Shown here in pieces: positions 10,968 to 22,781 of a DNA stretch of 64,000 nucleotides; within the stretch, counting starts at the first letter, position 1, and each line of letters begins with the position of its first letter. The notes under the pieces are model-generated. The model saw only the letters and a program-made list of their open reading frames with translations, had not been told where the DNA came from and ran no database searches. Made by a program: the position numbers and the translations under genes. The stretch comes from Amia ocellicauda (lineage: Eukaryota > Chordata > Actinopteri > Amiiformes > Amiidae), in contig NC_089853.1 of the NCBI RefSeq assembly GCF_036373705.1, forward strand, positions 5,778,405 through 5,842,404, read 5' to 3'.

Positions 10968-13900
10968 GTAAAGTACCAAAGGCCGGGGGGCTGTGTTTGT
11001 TCATTCTCAAATTGTTGTATGCTTTCTTAATTTCAGTTTTGTCATTCTTGTTTATTTTTTGTTAGTTGTTCTTTTTGCATTTCATAATCCAATCCTGAGA
11101 TTCTAAGCTGTGTCAGAAACCCATTTAGGATGGTGACATAATTGGAGACTTGTGTTTTGTCTGTCATTTTCAATTATTTTTAGCAAATTATTTCTTTTTC
11201 TGGAGCTATTTTGTCCAGTTGATGTGTGTATAACAATCAATTACTACAACGTCAATACAGCGTCTTCCGTTCATCTCAGATATAATTTAAATCGTTTTTT
11301 CATTTCATTGTACTCCCCCCCAAAAAATAAATAAATCTAGACTCAAAAGCCTCGTTCCTGTGCTTGATCACAGCAGAATAAAAGAAGAGGACCACCATCC
11401 ATCAGAAGAACCAAAAAAGAAGCTGAAAGTGAAACACGAGCGCTGCCTGGCGAAAACCTACCAGCAAGTCGATTTCTGGTGTAAGTGTCTCTTTCACTGC
11501 GTTTAAATAAGGGCATTTTCACCTCCAATCAATTCCGATCTCCCAACTGCATCCCATGACTATTAATATCGTGGCATCATGTCCCAAACCCTCTCATTAC
11601 GATTATGATAATAATCAGCGACCAGAGTGACCGGACATGCACCCTTTGTGTTTTGCTTTATCTTGCAGTCTGTGAAGAGTGTAAGGAGTACTTTGTGGAG
11701 GAGTGCCCGGCCCACGGCCCTCCTGTCTTCGCGCCCGACACCCCCGTGGCTGTGGGCGTCCCCAATCGAGCGTCTCTCACCCTACCCCTGGGGATCAAGA
11801 TTGTGCAGGAGCCGGGGGGGGAGACGGACGTGTGCTGCGTGGACAGAGTCATCCGGAGAGGGGTGCTGTTCGGCCCGTATGAGGGCGAGGTCGTCTCGCA
11901 GGACAAGTCGTCTGGCTTTTTCTCCTGGATGGTAAGAGAAGTTTGATAGCTCTGTCTATGTAGTCTTAATGTTTCTGCTGAAGCTGTGATTCTGTACTGG
12001 GTTTTTATCTGCAGACGGATTTCCGTTTTGTACCTTTTTCATATCTTATCCATGATACGCAGATGTGGTTTGTTTGTGGATTTTATCTTGCACCTTTTGC
12101 TCAGGTTTCTACATTTGTGTCTTGTTTTTCTGCAGATTGTTGACAAGAACAACCAATACAAGTCCATCGACGGCACCGATGAAACAAAAGCAAACTGGAT
12201 GAGGTATTTGTCATGTACAGTTTGTGGATTGTAGATGGAGAGTGAAATGCTGCATCATTTTGGTTTTTTTTTACAGCGAGGAATAAGATGCAGATGGGAT
12301 GCAATAGGATGCATTAAACTTACACTACTGCATCATTCCAGCTCCAGTATTTGAGTATGGTGAAAATGAATGCAGTGGAGCCGTTACATTTTTAATGCCT
12401 TCCCCAGGAACTGCTCGTGAATAATTTACAGAATAGACATGAGCATTAAATGAAAATTGCACAAAATATTCCTGAAACTATGACAGAATTAAAATGGTTT
12501 CACATGAAGTTACCTGCTGAGTAAGTCGAGAAAACTCCTCAGCGGCGTTTAACGAGGGGCGCTGCATGACGCACATTTATTAACCATTAAGCAAATTCAT
12601 AGAGTGAGAGTTGATCATCTCAGTGGCAGGTTATAAAACAAACCAGCCAGCGTCCTCATTGGCCCCGCAGTTAACCAGGTGCCATCCGAGGGGGTCAATG
12701 TGCTAAACCATCCATGGGGCTCAGATGGGTAGTCTTCATCACAGGAGGGCAGGAACTGAATTAAAATGACACCTTTTGTTCACAGAGCTCTTTCCCTCTC
12801 TCTCTCCCCGCCGCTGCAAGGTACGTGCTGATTTCCCGGGAGGAGAACGAACAGAACCTGATGGCCTTCCAACACAGCGAGAAGATCTATTTCCGTGCCT
12901 GCCGGGACATCGCCACCGGGGAGCGCCTCCGCGTGTGGTACAGCGCTGAGTACATGAGGAGGCTGCACAGCATGTCCCAGGAGAGCATCGACCGGAACCT
13001 GGCCTCAGGTGAGCTCTTCGTTTGGGTTGGCATCGTTGGTTGCTCCTTCTCTCACTTCATTACCTCTCTGTCCCTTCTGATTCTTTTCTTTTCCTTCTTC
13101 TTCTCCTCAAAGATCCTATATGTTGTTCTTGCATCCTGCAAATTCACAGGTGGTGCTTTCCTGTCCTGTACTTGCAACAGCCTTATTTAATCCTCCAGGG
13201 TTCATATAAATATATCGATATAAGATGATCAACTTTTGATGACTTCCAGATGTCAGGATTCCAGAGTGTTTGGATTTGATTCGGATTTGTTTTTTGTTTG
13301 TTTTTAAACAATTTGTAAATGTGAACATGCTACCTGTCGTTCTGGAGGCAATTGAAATGTGCTCTTCCTGAAAGTAGTGAAGGCATCGTAGGAAGTGACC
13401 TGGGGACCTCTAGAACAGACACAGCCGTTTAGCCCTTAAAAATGTACATTCTCTTTAATTATTATTATGATCATCATTATTATTTTTCTGATCCACAGCA
13501 GTGTTGTGTCTGTGCTAGAAGTCACCAGCTCACCTGTGTCTAATGCGATTCCTTCCTTTTATGTATGTCTGCATTCATGTATTATAAATACGTTGATGGG
13601 AGTCCATGCAACAGCCAGAGATACTTCCTGTTCAACTATATTGTGTTGTTAAAAGTATTTTGGCATGATGTAAACTAACACAAGCAGGGGACAGTTGGTA
13701 TCTCAAAAGAAAGCGTTGCTCAGATGGTTTGCATCATCATTTGTCTTCATCAAGTGTCAACGTCAAGTGTTTTTCTTTCCTAAAACCCATTTGTTCTTGG
13801 TATTCGCAGGCTGCAGAGTAACAAAAGGGAATTGGCAGCCAGCAAAATGAGTGTTGTGCAGAAAAGCCGCTTGCTTTGTACTACATATGTATCATGTGTA

Positions 13901-16900
13901 ATGGGTATAAATTATATATACACTGGACTATTAATTCAAATAATATATTATAGTGTCAATCTTACCATATTTAATTTTTTTTCCAATTATGATCATTTAT
14001 ATTCAGTGCCGTATTTATTTTTTTGCCAGTGCTCTTCTCGTGTTGTTTTCCCTGTATTGAAGCATCTCTCTCGGAGAGTGCTGTATCAACTCCGCAGGCC
14101 CCCCAGGCCATCTCTGTCCAGGGCGGCAGTGATTTATGCCTAGCCCCCCCCGCTGTGTCACAGGTGTCAACAGCAGCGAGGAGGTGCATTAAGTGGCTGT
14201 GTTTGTTGCCAAACCGAAGCTTTATGCCCCATTAAATGTGAAGGAGTGTTTGTCAATAGTTTCTCTTCAGCCCGAGTGATATGCGAAGTGGGGGGGCTCA
14301 CATAAACACAGTGTAAAGCTTTCCCTGCAGCTTCGCCTCAGAACAGACAAATAAGAAGAAATGGACTCACTTTCTTCCTTTTGTTTTGTCCGGTGAGAGA
14401 TTTGCATTTCCTTATTTATTTGATTGAAACAACGACTGTTTTTGGAAGGTCTTTGTGGTGGAAACACACACACAGGATGGACTGACCGTTCTCTTGGCCA
14501 AAGGGCCAATCGGATGCACTCAATCCAGCCTGCCTTCTGGTTTCTCTTCACTTGGCACGATGGGTTCCTGTCGTGATCAAGCGTCGCAACAGAGTGAAAA
14601 GACCCTGCAACCAACCCTTCCCTTGAACCACAGCAGGACCAGCTGAACACAAAGCAGGCTGCTGATGGGATCTGTTCTAGTGGATAAGCATTAGACTTGC
14701 TCTCGCTGCTGACTGCAAAGAAAAGTGACAGACTGTCAGACCTGAACGTTGTGATGGAGAAGCGTTCGGCTTGTTTCCTTGACCTGAAGACGGCCGAGTG
14801 AAACTGGCTGTTGAAAATCTGCGTCGAGGCCATGGGAGCAGCTGTGAATGTGAACAAAAGAAACAATGCAGGAAGGATGACTGCATCGGTTTTCCGTTCT
14901 GTCCTTGATTCCTTTGCCTCTAACTGAATATTAACATCATGTATTGGTCCCTCAAGTCTCCCACGCGGTATGGAGTGGGATCTCTCCCACACGAAGCGTT
15001 TGAACTATATTGTGCCAAGCCGTCGTGTGTTTTTTTGTTTTGTTTTGTTATGTTATTTTATCTGCCGGAGATGTTTGTCAGCGATGCTACACTGGGAAGA
15101 TGATCACTAGGAACTGATTTAACCAGTGTGAATTTCGTCATTTACAAAATCCTTCAGGTAAGATCCAGTCCAATTCAGCTTAATTATTCTATTCAGTCAT
15201 TAACAAAACCATAAAACCCCACTCCAAATAAATAGAGGCTTCTAGGTCACAGCCTCCCCAGGTCTGCATCAACCCGCAGTTCCACTGAGACAGAAATGTG
15301 TGTGTTTGGTGTTTGTGTTGACTTCCTGACGGCCTTTAAGACAGTGTTTCTCAACCTTTTCTACCTCCTGAGTATTAGATTGTGCCCTGACGCCTTCCTG
15401 TGCACCCCTCGTTATAAACTCACTTCAGTGTGAGAAAAGCCTGTCCTGCTGTTCAGAATGATGTTGTCCTGGTAGAGATATTTGTCTTTATTTAATTAAA
15501 TTTTCCGGGCTTGTGTCGGATAATGTAATACAGTTCAGATTTTCTCCTCTCTGCACTGCAGTGCAATATCCCAGGGCAGCAAAAAGATACGAGAACAGGA
15601 ATCGTGTGTCGGGGAAATACATTTCCATATCTTCATTAACTGAAGACTTGGCCATATGAAAAGTGTGGGCGATATGAAATTAGACAATTTGACCAAACTG
15701 AGTTTTATTTTGGGAAGCAGAGGACAGTAGACATGGCCTGTTACATTTATGTGGAGAGCATTATTTTGGTGAATTTAATTAACTAAATTTAGTCGCTAAA
15801 ATCAATTTTTGTGATCTGATTATTATCCTGGCGTGGAGTGAAGAGTTTAATTTTCCTGTGATCATGTTTATTTACACAAGCATTTTTAGACTGATTGATT
15901 ATTTTTCTCTCGTGTGACTTTTCAATAATCCCGTCGCCCCTGATGGCACACTGGCTGGGAAACACTGCTTAAAGATTTAGTTAAAGTGATGCTGAGAGTC
16001 AGGATTTTATTTTTTCCTCATACATACTGAATACTGGTACTGTTATAAAGGGCACACTAATATGGAAACATAATGCATGAACCGATTTTATAATCGAATC
16101 ATTTCAATTGAAGAAACATTTGCATGATCTGTTCCAATACTATAAAATCATTTATTTTATTTTTTATAATGTATTATATCAATATACTTTTGTACATTAT
16201 TCCCCTCCAGAGATGTCAGTTGGCCGGACGTCAGAGAAGCCTGCAGTTGAGATTGTGGGCGAAGGGCCGGGAAGGCGGTCAGCCCTGAACTCTTGAGCAG
16301 TGATCTTAGCAGCCCTGTGTCATGAGCTCTGGGCATGAAGCTCAGCGCAGAGAGCGGAGATGTTTGTCAGGTGCTGTGCCGTGTTAAACTGTTGTAAATC
16401 GTTAATGTTCATCGGCATGGATTAAATCTAGACTTTCACCTACCTGGGAATCACAGATGTCATGTTATAGTCATAAGTAGTAGAAAGTGGCCTCTGGCAG
16501 TAAGAAACTGTGTGGTTAGCCTGCAGGTGTGTACCTTGACATGTGCCAGTGGGTTTAGATGTTTTGGTCTTATTGACATTAAAACTTTTTTGTGGTTGTT
16601 ATGGTTTCAATATAATTATGTCAGGCTGGAGCAGACGCAGAGGAGACCGGCAGTGTCCTGCCAAACCGTGCCCCTCTTACAGCAGATTCCCTTAATGACA
16701 ATAAAAGAAGAATCGTGCGCATGTGCTGCGTCATGCTTTGTGTTTCACACACCAAAAGGTTTGGTTTGGTTTTACTAACGATTAAAAAATGAGTCAACGC
16801 TGAATTCCCCCCCACCCCCAAATGAACTGCTCTCTGCGTTCTTTCTTTTTCCTTTGCATGGCCGGTCTTTCCAATAAAATTGTGAAACAACCACTGGCAT

Positions 16901-17619
16901 TTGGGAGAAACAACACTTTCCGCTGCCTCGGGGTTATTGATGTTCTGAATTATAACATAAACATGAACGAGAAGGATGAAAAACAAAAAAACAGAGCAGC
17001 CCATTTGGGTAATGTGAGTTTTATGTCTCTCACAATGCCTCGCTGTACCATCACGAAATATGTCTTCAAAGAAATAAAGGAACATAAAGCAAATTAAAAT
17101 AAATCCAAATTGCAGCCTTTCTCTGACCAACATAGATAAATGAACACATAATTTTTTTCTTTATCCATGGGGACGGGATGAATGTTGTTCAGCTCGTACT
17201 GCAGTAAAATTACTGTGAAAACTGGAAAAGGACCGATTCAAGATGATAAGGTGTGAAACGGTTAAATAATAAATGCTGCTCTATTTAAAGGGGTTTGACA
17301 CCATCAATGATTGTGTTCAATGGGCTGCGTGTGAGTTGGTGGGAGGTGCCATTGTTTCAGATCACCGAGCCTTTTAGCTGTGGTCCATGTGTGCTTAAAT
17401 ACAACATGAAAAAACATAAACTTGTGAAAATACAAGAAATAAACAGAAATCCAGCAAATAGCAGACGTGAAAACTTGAGTCGGGTAGAACATGCAGTTTT
17501 ATGCATATTTGTTTATTAAAAAGATTTTCAATGTTCTCGCAAGAATGTTCTGTTCTTATTCTTTAGAACTGTTTAGAATCCATTTCAATTGGATTACATT
17601 AAAAGGAAATAAAAAACAA

Positions 17620-17653
<34 letters not shown>

Positions 17654-20600
17654 AAAAGCATTTCTACTGTCCGTATTCCCACAGCAAGAAAGATATTTTT
17701 AAACAACTCCAATTTGTTCACTTTATTTTTGTTTCGGAGGTGAAAGGAACAGATTTTATGGAGGTCTTTCCTTCACATTTTTCATCGATATTTTTGAACA
17801 TTTTCATTTCAAGCCCATAAGGGAAGACTGTCGGACTGTGTTAGTTCACAATTCTGTATTTGTAGCGGCATGAGCCAAATCTGCCCAAGAAGACAAACTC
17901 CTGACAATAATGATCTTTTTTTCTGCTCTGCGGTTGTGTGTTCAGGTAAGTAAAGTAGGTTTTCACATTCCTAGATTGATAAACCTTTTTGTTTAATATT
18001 GGAAGATGCTGTTTGATTATCAATATCTGTGTGTGAAAAGCAAAAACACTTTTTGTTTTATGCTCACATACACATTGTTCCTGCAGGGTGCTTTCAGTTT
18101 CAGCTAAATGTCTCCCAGATATGAAACAGACTGATTTGGTGACACAATCAATAAAATAAAATGAAAACGACAAAGCCATTTGGATGTTTTACAGAACTAT
18201 TTTGTATATCTGACTGTAGCATCTCTTCAATGACATTTATATATATACGAAAATCTGCAAACCTACCCCATATAATAATATTTCCTTTCTGACTTTAAAA
18301 CGTCAATTTACTTTTGAATGCATCACTAATTAGTTGGAAAGGACAGAAAATGCTTGCCTTGCACCTATTTAGAAACCTAATTGTTGTTTTCACAAAGCTG
18401 CGAAGAGCTGAAATTGTAGCATCAGCCCGTTTCCTTTTAAGGCAGATTTTTAGATTGCCTTTTACAAGGTCATTAAGTGCTCTAGAAAACCCGTGTTCAG
18501 CTCCAGTTTGAGAATTGCTATTATGACAGCGCAACGTGAGGATCTTATATATGTTGAGAAAGCTCTGGGGAGTCCTTGTGTTCCATTTCCCCCCCTTTCT
18601 GGTTTACCTTGTTTTATACCGTGGCCGTTTCCAGACTGAATTTAGTGTTTTATTCCTCTCTTTGTTATGAGTACTGATACAACGTGATGGTCACCGTGCC
18701 CCGTTTGTTAAGTCTTTGCCTGTTTCTGTTGCAGGAATGTTGAGTGTAGAAAAATTGGAAGAGCTCCCAGGGAGTCAAGAGGAGACAAAGGGGTCTTTTC
18801 TCCGCTCAGCGCTCAGGGGGGGCAGAGGCTCCAGCAAGAGAGCGAACGAGGACAGCGATTGTCAGCCGCACACCAAGAAGAAGAGGATCGACCTCATCTT
18901 CAAAGACGTCCTCGAAGCGTCTTTGGAAGCATCGAAGAACTCGGACAACCCTCTGCAACTGAACAGCACTTTCCCCATGAGGACCACCAGGGCCCACCGC
19001 ACGGCAGAGCTATTCGACCGGCCCAAGACCTCCACCGGCCAGAGCGGTGCCTACCAGACCCTGGAGCGCAAACCGCCCGCCGCGACGTCCGAGTCGTTCT
19101 CCGCCGGGTGCTGCGACGAGCCCGAAAACAAAGTGGACGTCCGCTGTGTGAAGACAGAGGAAGCAGATCACAGTCCCGGATTGTCTTGCGACGGACAGGA
19201 GAACGAGAGCCCCTCCACCTCCTTTTGTCCCAACTGTGTGAAGCTCAAAAAGAAAATCCGAGAGCTGGAGGCCGAGCTGGACAGGCTGAGGTCTGGACAG
19301 CAGCCCGAACCTCTGGGTCAGCCTTCGCTCCCCGAGCCATCTCCGCTTGACGAGCTACGAGGTAGGTCCACGATCGGTAGGGCGTGTGGGAAGGGGTCCC
19401 GGTGGGATAGGAACCCAAGGGTATCGAGTTTTGAGATTAAGACTCTTCTGTTTAATTGCTCCAAAGGCAGCTGTCTTAGCCACATTGCTTGGAGAATGTG
19501 TATTCATCATCGATTTCAGATGTTCCTCCTCTTATCATAGGTGAATCCTTGCCAACATAAACAGGCCCTTACATCCCTGTACTCAACAATGTTAATTCTA
19601 AGATTGTTCTTGGTTTTATGCCCACCCAGATCACAGCTGGACCCAACACCAGAGCCTTGGCCTGGTGATTGAAGGTGATATGATAGTAATAGATTTTAAT
19701 TTGAAATCAATTGTCAGCTTTTGAAAAAGGCTCTGTACGGGTCTTAGGGTTTCACTATGAGGTGGAAGTTTAGAAAAACAAATAAACTGGGCAACCGAAA
19801 ACAACACTCAAAGACAGCTATTCCTTCCTCTGCGTACAGAGTATTTGCGGACTCCTCCTCAGCTGTCATGACACTTCACTCTGTGTGTTATAAGGGATTG
19901 AGGACTGACTGCATTGTAGACCCTGAAGATGTGCAAACTCACTCGACCTTTCTGCTTTTCTTACCTCCCTTTTTATCTTTTGTCTTTACTTTTCTGAGAA
20001 ATGCATCTTGAAAAGTGCACCTGTGATTTTCATTCAAGGGAAAGAAAGGAAATCTCCTTTTGATGAAGGTTGTAAGAAGAGATGTAACACAATGCATTCT
20101 CATTTTGGTGTCTCTATTTTATATTCAAATAAATCATGCAATGTTGTCACATTAAAACACTGCACGCATGGAGTTGTTGTTTTTTATTCATTGTTTCATC
20201 ATCTCTTGGTCTAGACTTTGTTAGTGTGAGTTTTTCATGAGAGGTAACGTCATTTTGATGTCGGCTACAGTGTGACCTCGAAAATAACATTCTTTTCCCT
20301 TTAATTTGGTTTTGATTTAATGATACTTGTTCCTTTAAAACAGGGGAGCACTGTCTTCATCCTGGAGGGTCTCTGTCTTCATGCATTTATTCCACCTGAG
20401 CTTTTATTTATGGATATAGCAGCTTTTCTCAGTTACGGTTAAGGTTTTGGTGATACAACTTTCTTTGAGGACCAAAATGTGAATAAGAAAGTGTGAGAAA
20501 TACCATTAGAAATGCAATCTTATTCAACAAGATGTTTTCCTAAATACCTAGGGCCTAAGCAGTGTGCATTATGGGGGGGAAAAATACTAACAGTCTGCTT

Positions 20601-22781
20601 GTTTTCTTTCCTGCTGCAGCCTCCGAGGCGACGACCCCAATTCCCGTCATCATGGACGAGGATGACCAGGATGTGGACTCTGCCGATGAGTCCATCGCGA
20701 CGGATATGATGGTGGCTGCGGACGAGTCCTCCAAGCTGTCCAGCGGCCCGGGGCGCCGGATCCGCCGGTTCAAACAGGAGTGGCTGAAGAAGTTCTGGTT
20801 CCTGCGGTACTCGCCAACGCTCAACGAGATGTGGTGTCACGTGTGCCGCCAGTACACCGTCCAGTCTTCCCGGACGTCGGCCTTCATCATCGGCTCCAAG
20901 CAGTTCAAGATCCACACCATCAAGCTGCACAGCCAGAGCAACCTGCACAAGAAGTGCCTGCAGCTGTACAAGCTGCGTATGCACCCGGAGAAGACTGAGG
21001 AGATGTGCAGGAACATGACCTTGCTCTTCAATGCCGCCTACCACCTGGCCCTTGAAGGCAGGCCCTTCTCGGACTTCCGGCCATTGGCAGAGCTGCTGAA
21101 GAAGTGCGAGCTGAAGGTGGTGGACCAGTACATGAACGAGGGAGACTGCCAGATTCTCATCCACCACATCGCTCGGGCTCTGAAGGAGGACCTCATCGAG
21201 AGGATCCGGCAGTCCCCCTTCCTCAGCATCATCATGGATGGTCAGAACGACGACCCGCTGGCCGACATGGTGGCCGTGTACGTGCAGTTCACCACCAGCG
21301 ACGGCCCCCCCGCCACCGAGTTCCTCTCCCTGCAGGAGCTGAGCTGCGCCAACACAGATGGGTACCTGCAAGCCATCGAAAGGGCCTTCGGCGTGTTGGG
21401 GTTGAGGCTGCAAGACGTGTTGATCGTGGGCTTGGGCATCGATGGATCCAACATCTCCTCCGGATTGAGGGCCAACCTCTATATCACTGTGAGGAAGACC
21501 CTTCCCTGGGTGCTCTGTCTTCCTTTCATGATCCACCGACCCCACTTGGAAGTCCTGGATGCCATCAGTGGAAAGGAGCTCTCCTGCCTGGAGGACCTGG
21601 AGAACAACTTGAAACAGCTGCTCAGCTTTTATCGCTATTCCCCTCGTATGATGGCAGAGCTGAGAGCCACCGCACCCACACTCTCAGAGGAAACCGAGTT
21701 CCTTGGCGATATCAGAGCCGTCCGGTGGATAATTGGGGAACCAAATGTTTTAAATGCTTTGATAAAGGATTACCTGGAGGTGGTGGCCCATCTCAAGGAG
21801 ATCAGTAGTCAGACCCAAAGAGCAGATGCCGCTGCCATCGCGTTGGCTCTGCTGCAGTTCCTTATGGACTACCAGTCTGTCAAGCTCATCTACTTCTTGC
21901 TCGACATCATCGCGGTCCTCTCCCGCTTGGCCTTCGTCTTCCAGGGAGATTACCTCCTAGTCTCCCAAGTGGACGGCAAGATTGAAGACGCCATCCAGGA
22001 GATCGGCAGACTGGCCGACTCTCCCGGGGAGTACCTGCAGGAGTTTGAAGAAAACTTCAGGGAAAGCTTTAATGGGGTGGATCTGAAGAACCTCCGAGTT
22101 GCAGAGTCAAAGTTTCAGTCTATCAGGGAAAAGATCTGTCAGAAGACCCAGGTGATCCTGTCTCAGCGCTTTGACCCTCGGAGCCAGCCCATCGTCAAAG
22201 CCTGCCAAGTTCTGGACCTGGCTACCTGGCCAAGGAACACGGATGATCTCATGACCTACGGGGAGGAGGAAATACTGCTCATCTTCGATCACTTGGAAGC
22301 CATTCCATCCGTGGCCAGGGAGGTGTCTCGAGAAGGCGTTGATGTTCGAGGAAGCTTGGTGGTCGAATGGAGAGACCTCAAGGCCGACTACTACAGCCTA
22401 AATGGATTGAAAGAGGTCATCGGCCATATATGTAAATACAAACAGAGGTTCCCACTCCTGAACAGAATTATCCAGATCATCAAAGTGTTGCCAACCTCCA
22501 CGGCTTGCTGCGACAAGGGCCGCATTGCCCTGCAAAAAGTACGGAAAAACAACCGATCGCGCCTCACTCTGGAACAGATGAACGACCTGTTGACGCTGGC
22601 TGTCAACGGACCTCCCATAGCGAACTTTGATGGCAAGAGACCGTTGGACAGCTGGTTTGAGGAAAAATCAGGGAACAGCTACACTCTATCAGCTGAGATG
22701 TTGAGTCGGATGTCGACCACCGATCAAAAGTCAGTGCTGCACGGAATGGACATAAACAACGAGTTTTACCCTGACATCTGA
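10903..22781 (+). CDS. prdm11: PRDM11 with C-terminal hAT-transposase-like domain, 7 coding exons
   Basis: PR/SET-domain nuclear protein; loss of PRDM11 has been tied to MYC-driven lymphoma in the literature. Coding exons: 10903-10967, 11377-11480, 11669-11931, 12136-12203, 12821-13008, 18735-19361, 20620-22781. Lengths sum to 3477 nt, 1158 aa, with every junction in phase. The N-terminus has the SUMO-type motif IKEE and a basic KKKLKVKH stretch. The PR domain fills about residues 57-230 ([44 protein letters not shown]). A linker has the PRDM11 signature [18 protein letters not shown] and a [16 protein letters not shown] coiled-coil. Residues 439-1158 are a BED/TTF zinc finger plus hAT body. 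The 511-aa human reference isoform, as I recall it, lacks that module; other vertebrates need checking. The start ATG has a good context (CAGCGATGG). Confidence 0.93.
11377..11480 (+). CDS. prdm11: prdm11 exon with SUMO-type motif and basic stretch
   Basis: Encodes [19 protein letters not shown] and ends in QQVDFW, joining to FCEECKEYF as in human PRDM11. The donor TTCTGGT|GTAAGT is chosen because it restores that junction. The acceptor is a tandem CAGCAG, so 11374 is an alternative start that would add one Ser. Confidence 0.85.
11669..11931 (+). CDS. prdm11: prdm11 PR-domain exon A
   Basis: Encodes [20 protein letters not shown] through [20 protein letters not shown]. It contains the paired-Cys module before the PR core. 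Donor ATG|GTAAGA, phase 0. Confidence 0.93.
12136..12203 (+). CDS. prdm11: prdm11 PR-domain exon B (68 bp)
   Basis: Encodes [22 protein letters not shown] and splits an Arg codon as AG|G. Same length and phases as znf408 exon 3. Confidence 0.93.
12821..13008 (+). CDS. prdm11: prdm11 PR-domain exon C
   Basis: Encodes [34 protein letters not shown] and ends NLAS-G with donor TCAG|GTGAGC. It completes the PR fold. The acceptor is CTGCAAG after a long pyrimidine tract. Confidence 0.93.
15342..15967. mobile_element. hAT-type nonautonomous transposon (MITE) with terminal repeats and 8-bp target duplication
   Basis: Left end CAGTGTTTCTCAACC; right end, read in reverse, CAGTGTTTCCCAGCC. It is flanked by CTTTAAGA (15334-15341) and CTTAAAGA (15968-15975), an 8-bp duplication with one mismatch, as hAT elements make. 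The 626-bp body has no transposase frame. Confidence 0.88.
17621..17652. repeat. (TG)n microsatellite
   Basis: Sixteen TG units in a prdm11 intron. Confidence 0.97.
18735..19361 (+). CDS. prdm11: prdm11 linker exon with PRDM11 signature and coiled-coil
   Basis: Encodes [18 protein letters not shown], nearly identical to human PRDM11, a low-complexity segment with a second SUMO-like VKTEE, then [20 protein letters not shown], a Cys pair with a short coiled-coil. Ends CGA G|GTAGGT, phase 1. Reading through the donor gives about 60 extra residues before a stop, so a short isoform by intron retention is possible. Confidence 0.92.
19362..20619 (+). other. prdm11 last intron
   Basis: About 1.26 kb of AT-rich intron with no recognised element, ending in TTTCCTGCTGCAG. 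Confidence 0.6.
20620..22781 (+). CDS. prdm11: prdm11 last exon: BED/TTF zinc finger plus hAT-transposase-like body
   Basis: A 720-residue open exon joined in phase to the linker exon (G|CC, Ala). After an acidic start ([14 protein letters not shown]) comes a zinc finger with C511-x2-C514 and H542-x5-H548. A hAT-like RNase H region follows: IIMDGQNDD at D645, where active hATs usually have D-x-[18 protein letters not shown] in place of the usual C-x2-H; and [19 protein letters not shown]-terminal dimerisation-type block has STACCDKG at about 1065-1072. It resembles the ZNF862/KIAA1586 class. No terminal repeats flank it and the frame is intact, indicating a domesticated, probably catalytically dead domain. 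The 341-codon minus-strand frame here is a shadow. Confidence 0.88.

Larger units (their letters stand above)
13009..18734 (+). other. prdm11 intron between PR domain and linker exon (5.7 kb)
   Basis: Contains a hAT MITE (15342-15967) and a (TG)n tract (17621-17652). It also holds a 241-codon antisense open frame (14992-14267) with no recognised similarity. No further prdm11 exon is needed, since the flanking exons join in phase. Confidence 0.5.

Noticed and set aside
16621..17133. 170-codon minus-strand frame in a prdm11 intron
   Set aside because: No recognisable domain. Hydrophobic AT-rich composition typical of chance frames.
20520..21545. 341-codon minus-strand frame
   Set aside because: Shadow of the GC-rich prdm11 hAT exon. 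Leu/Val/Gln/His-rich composition with no domain.
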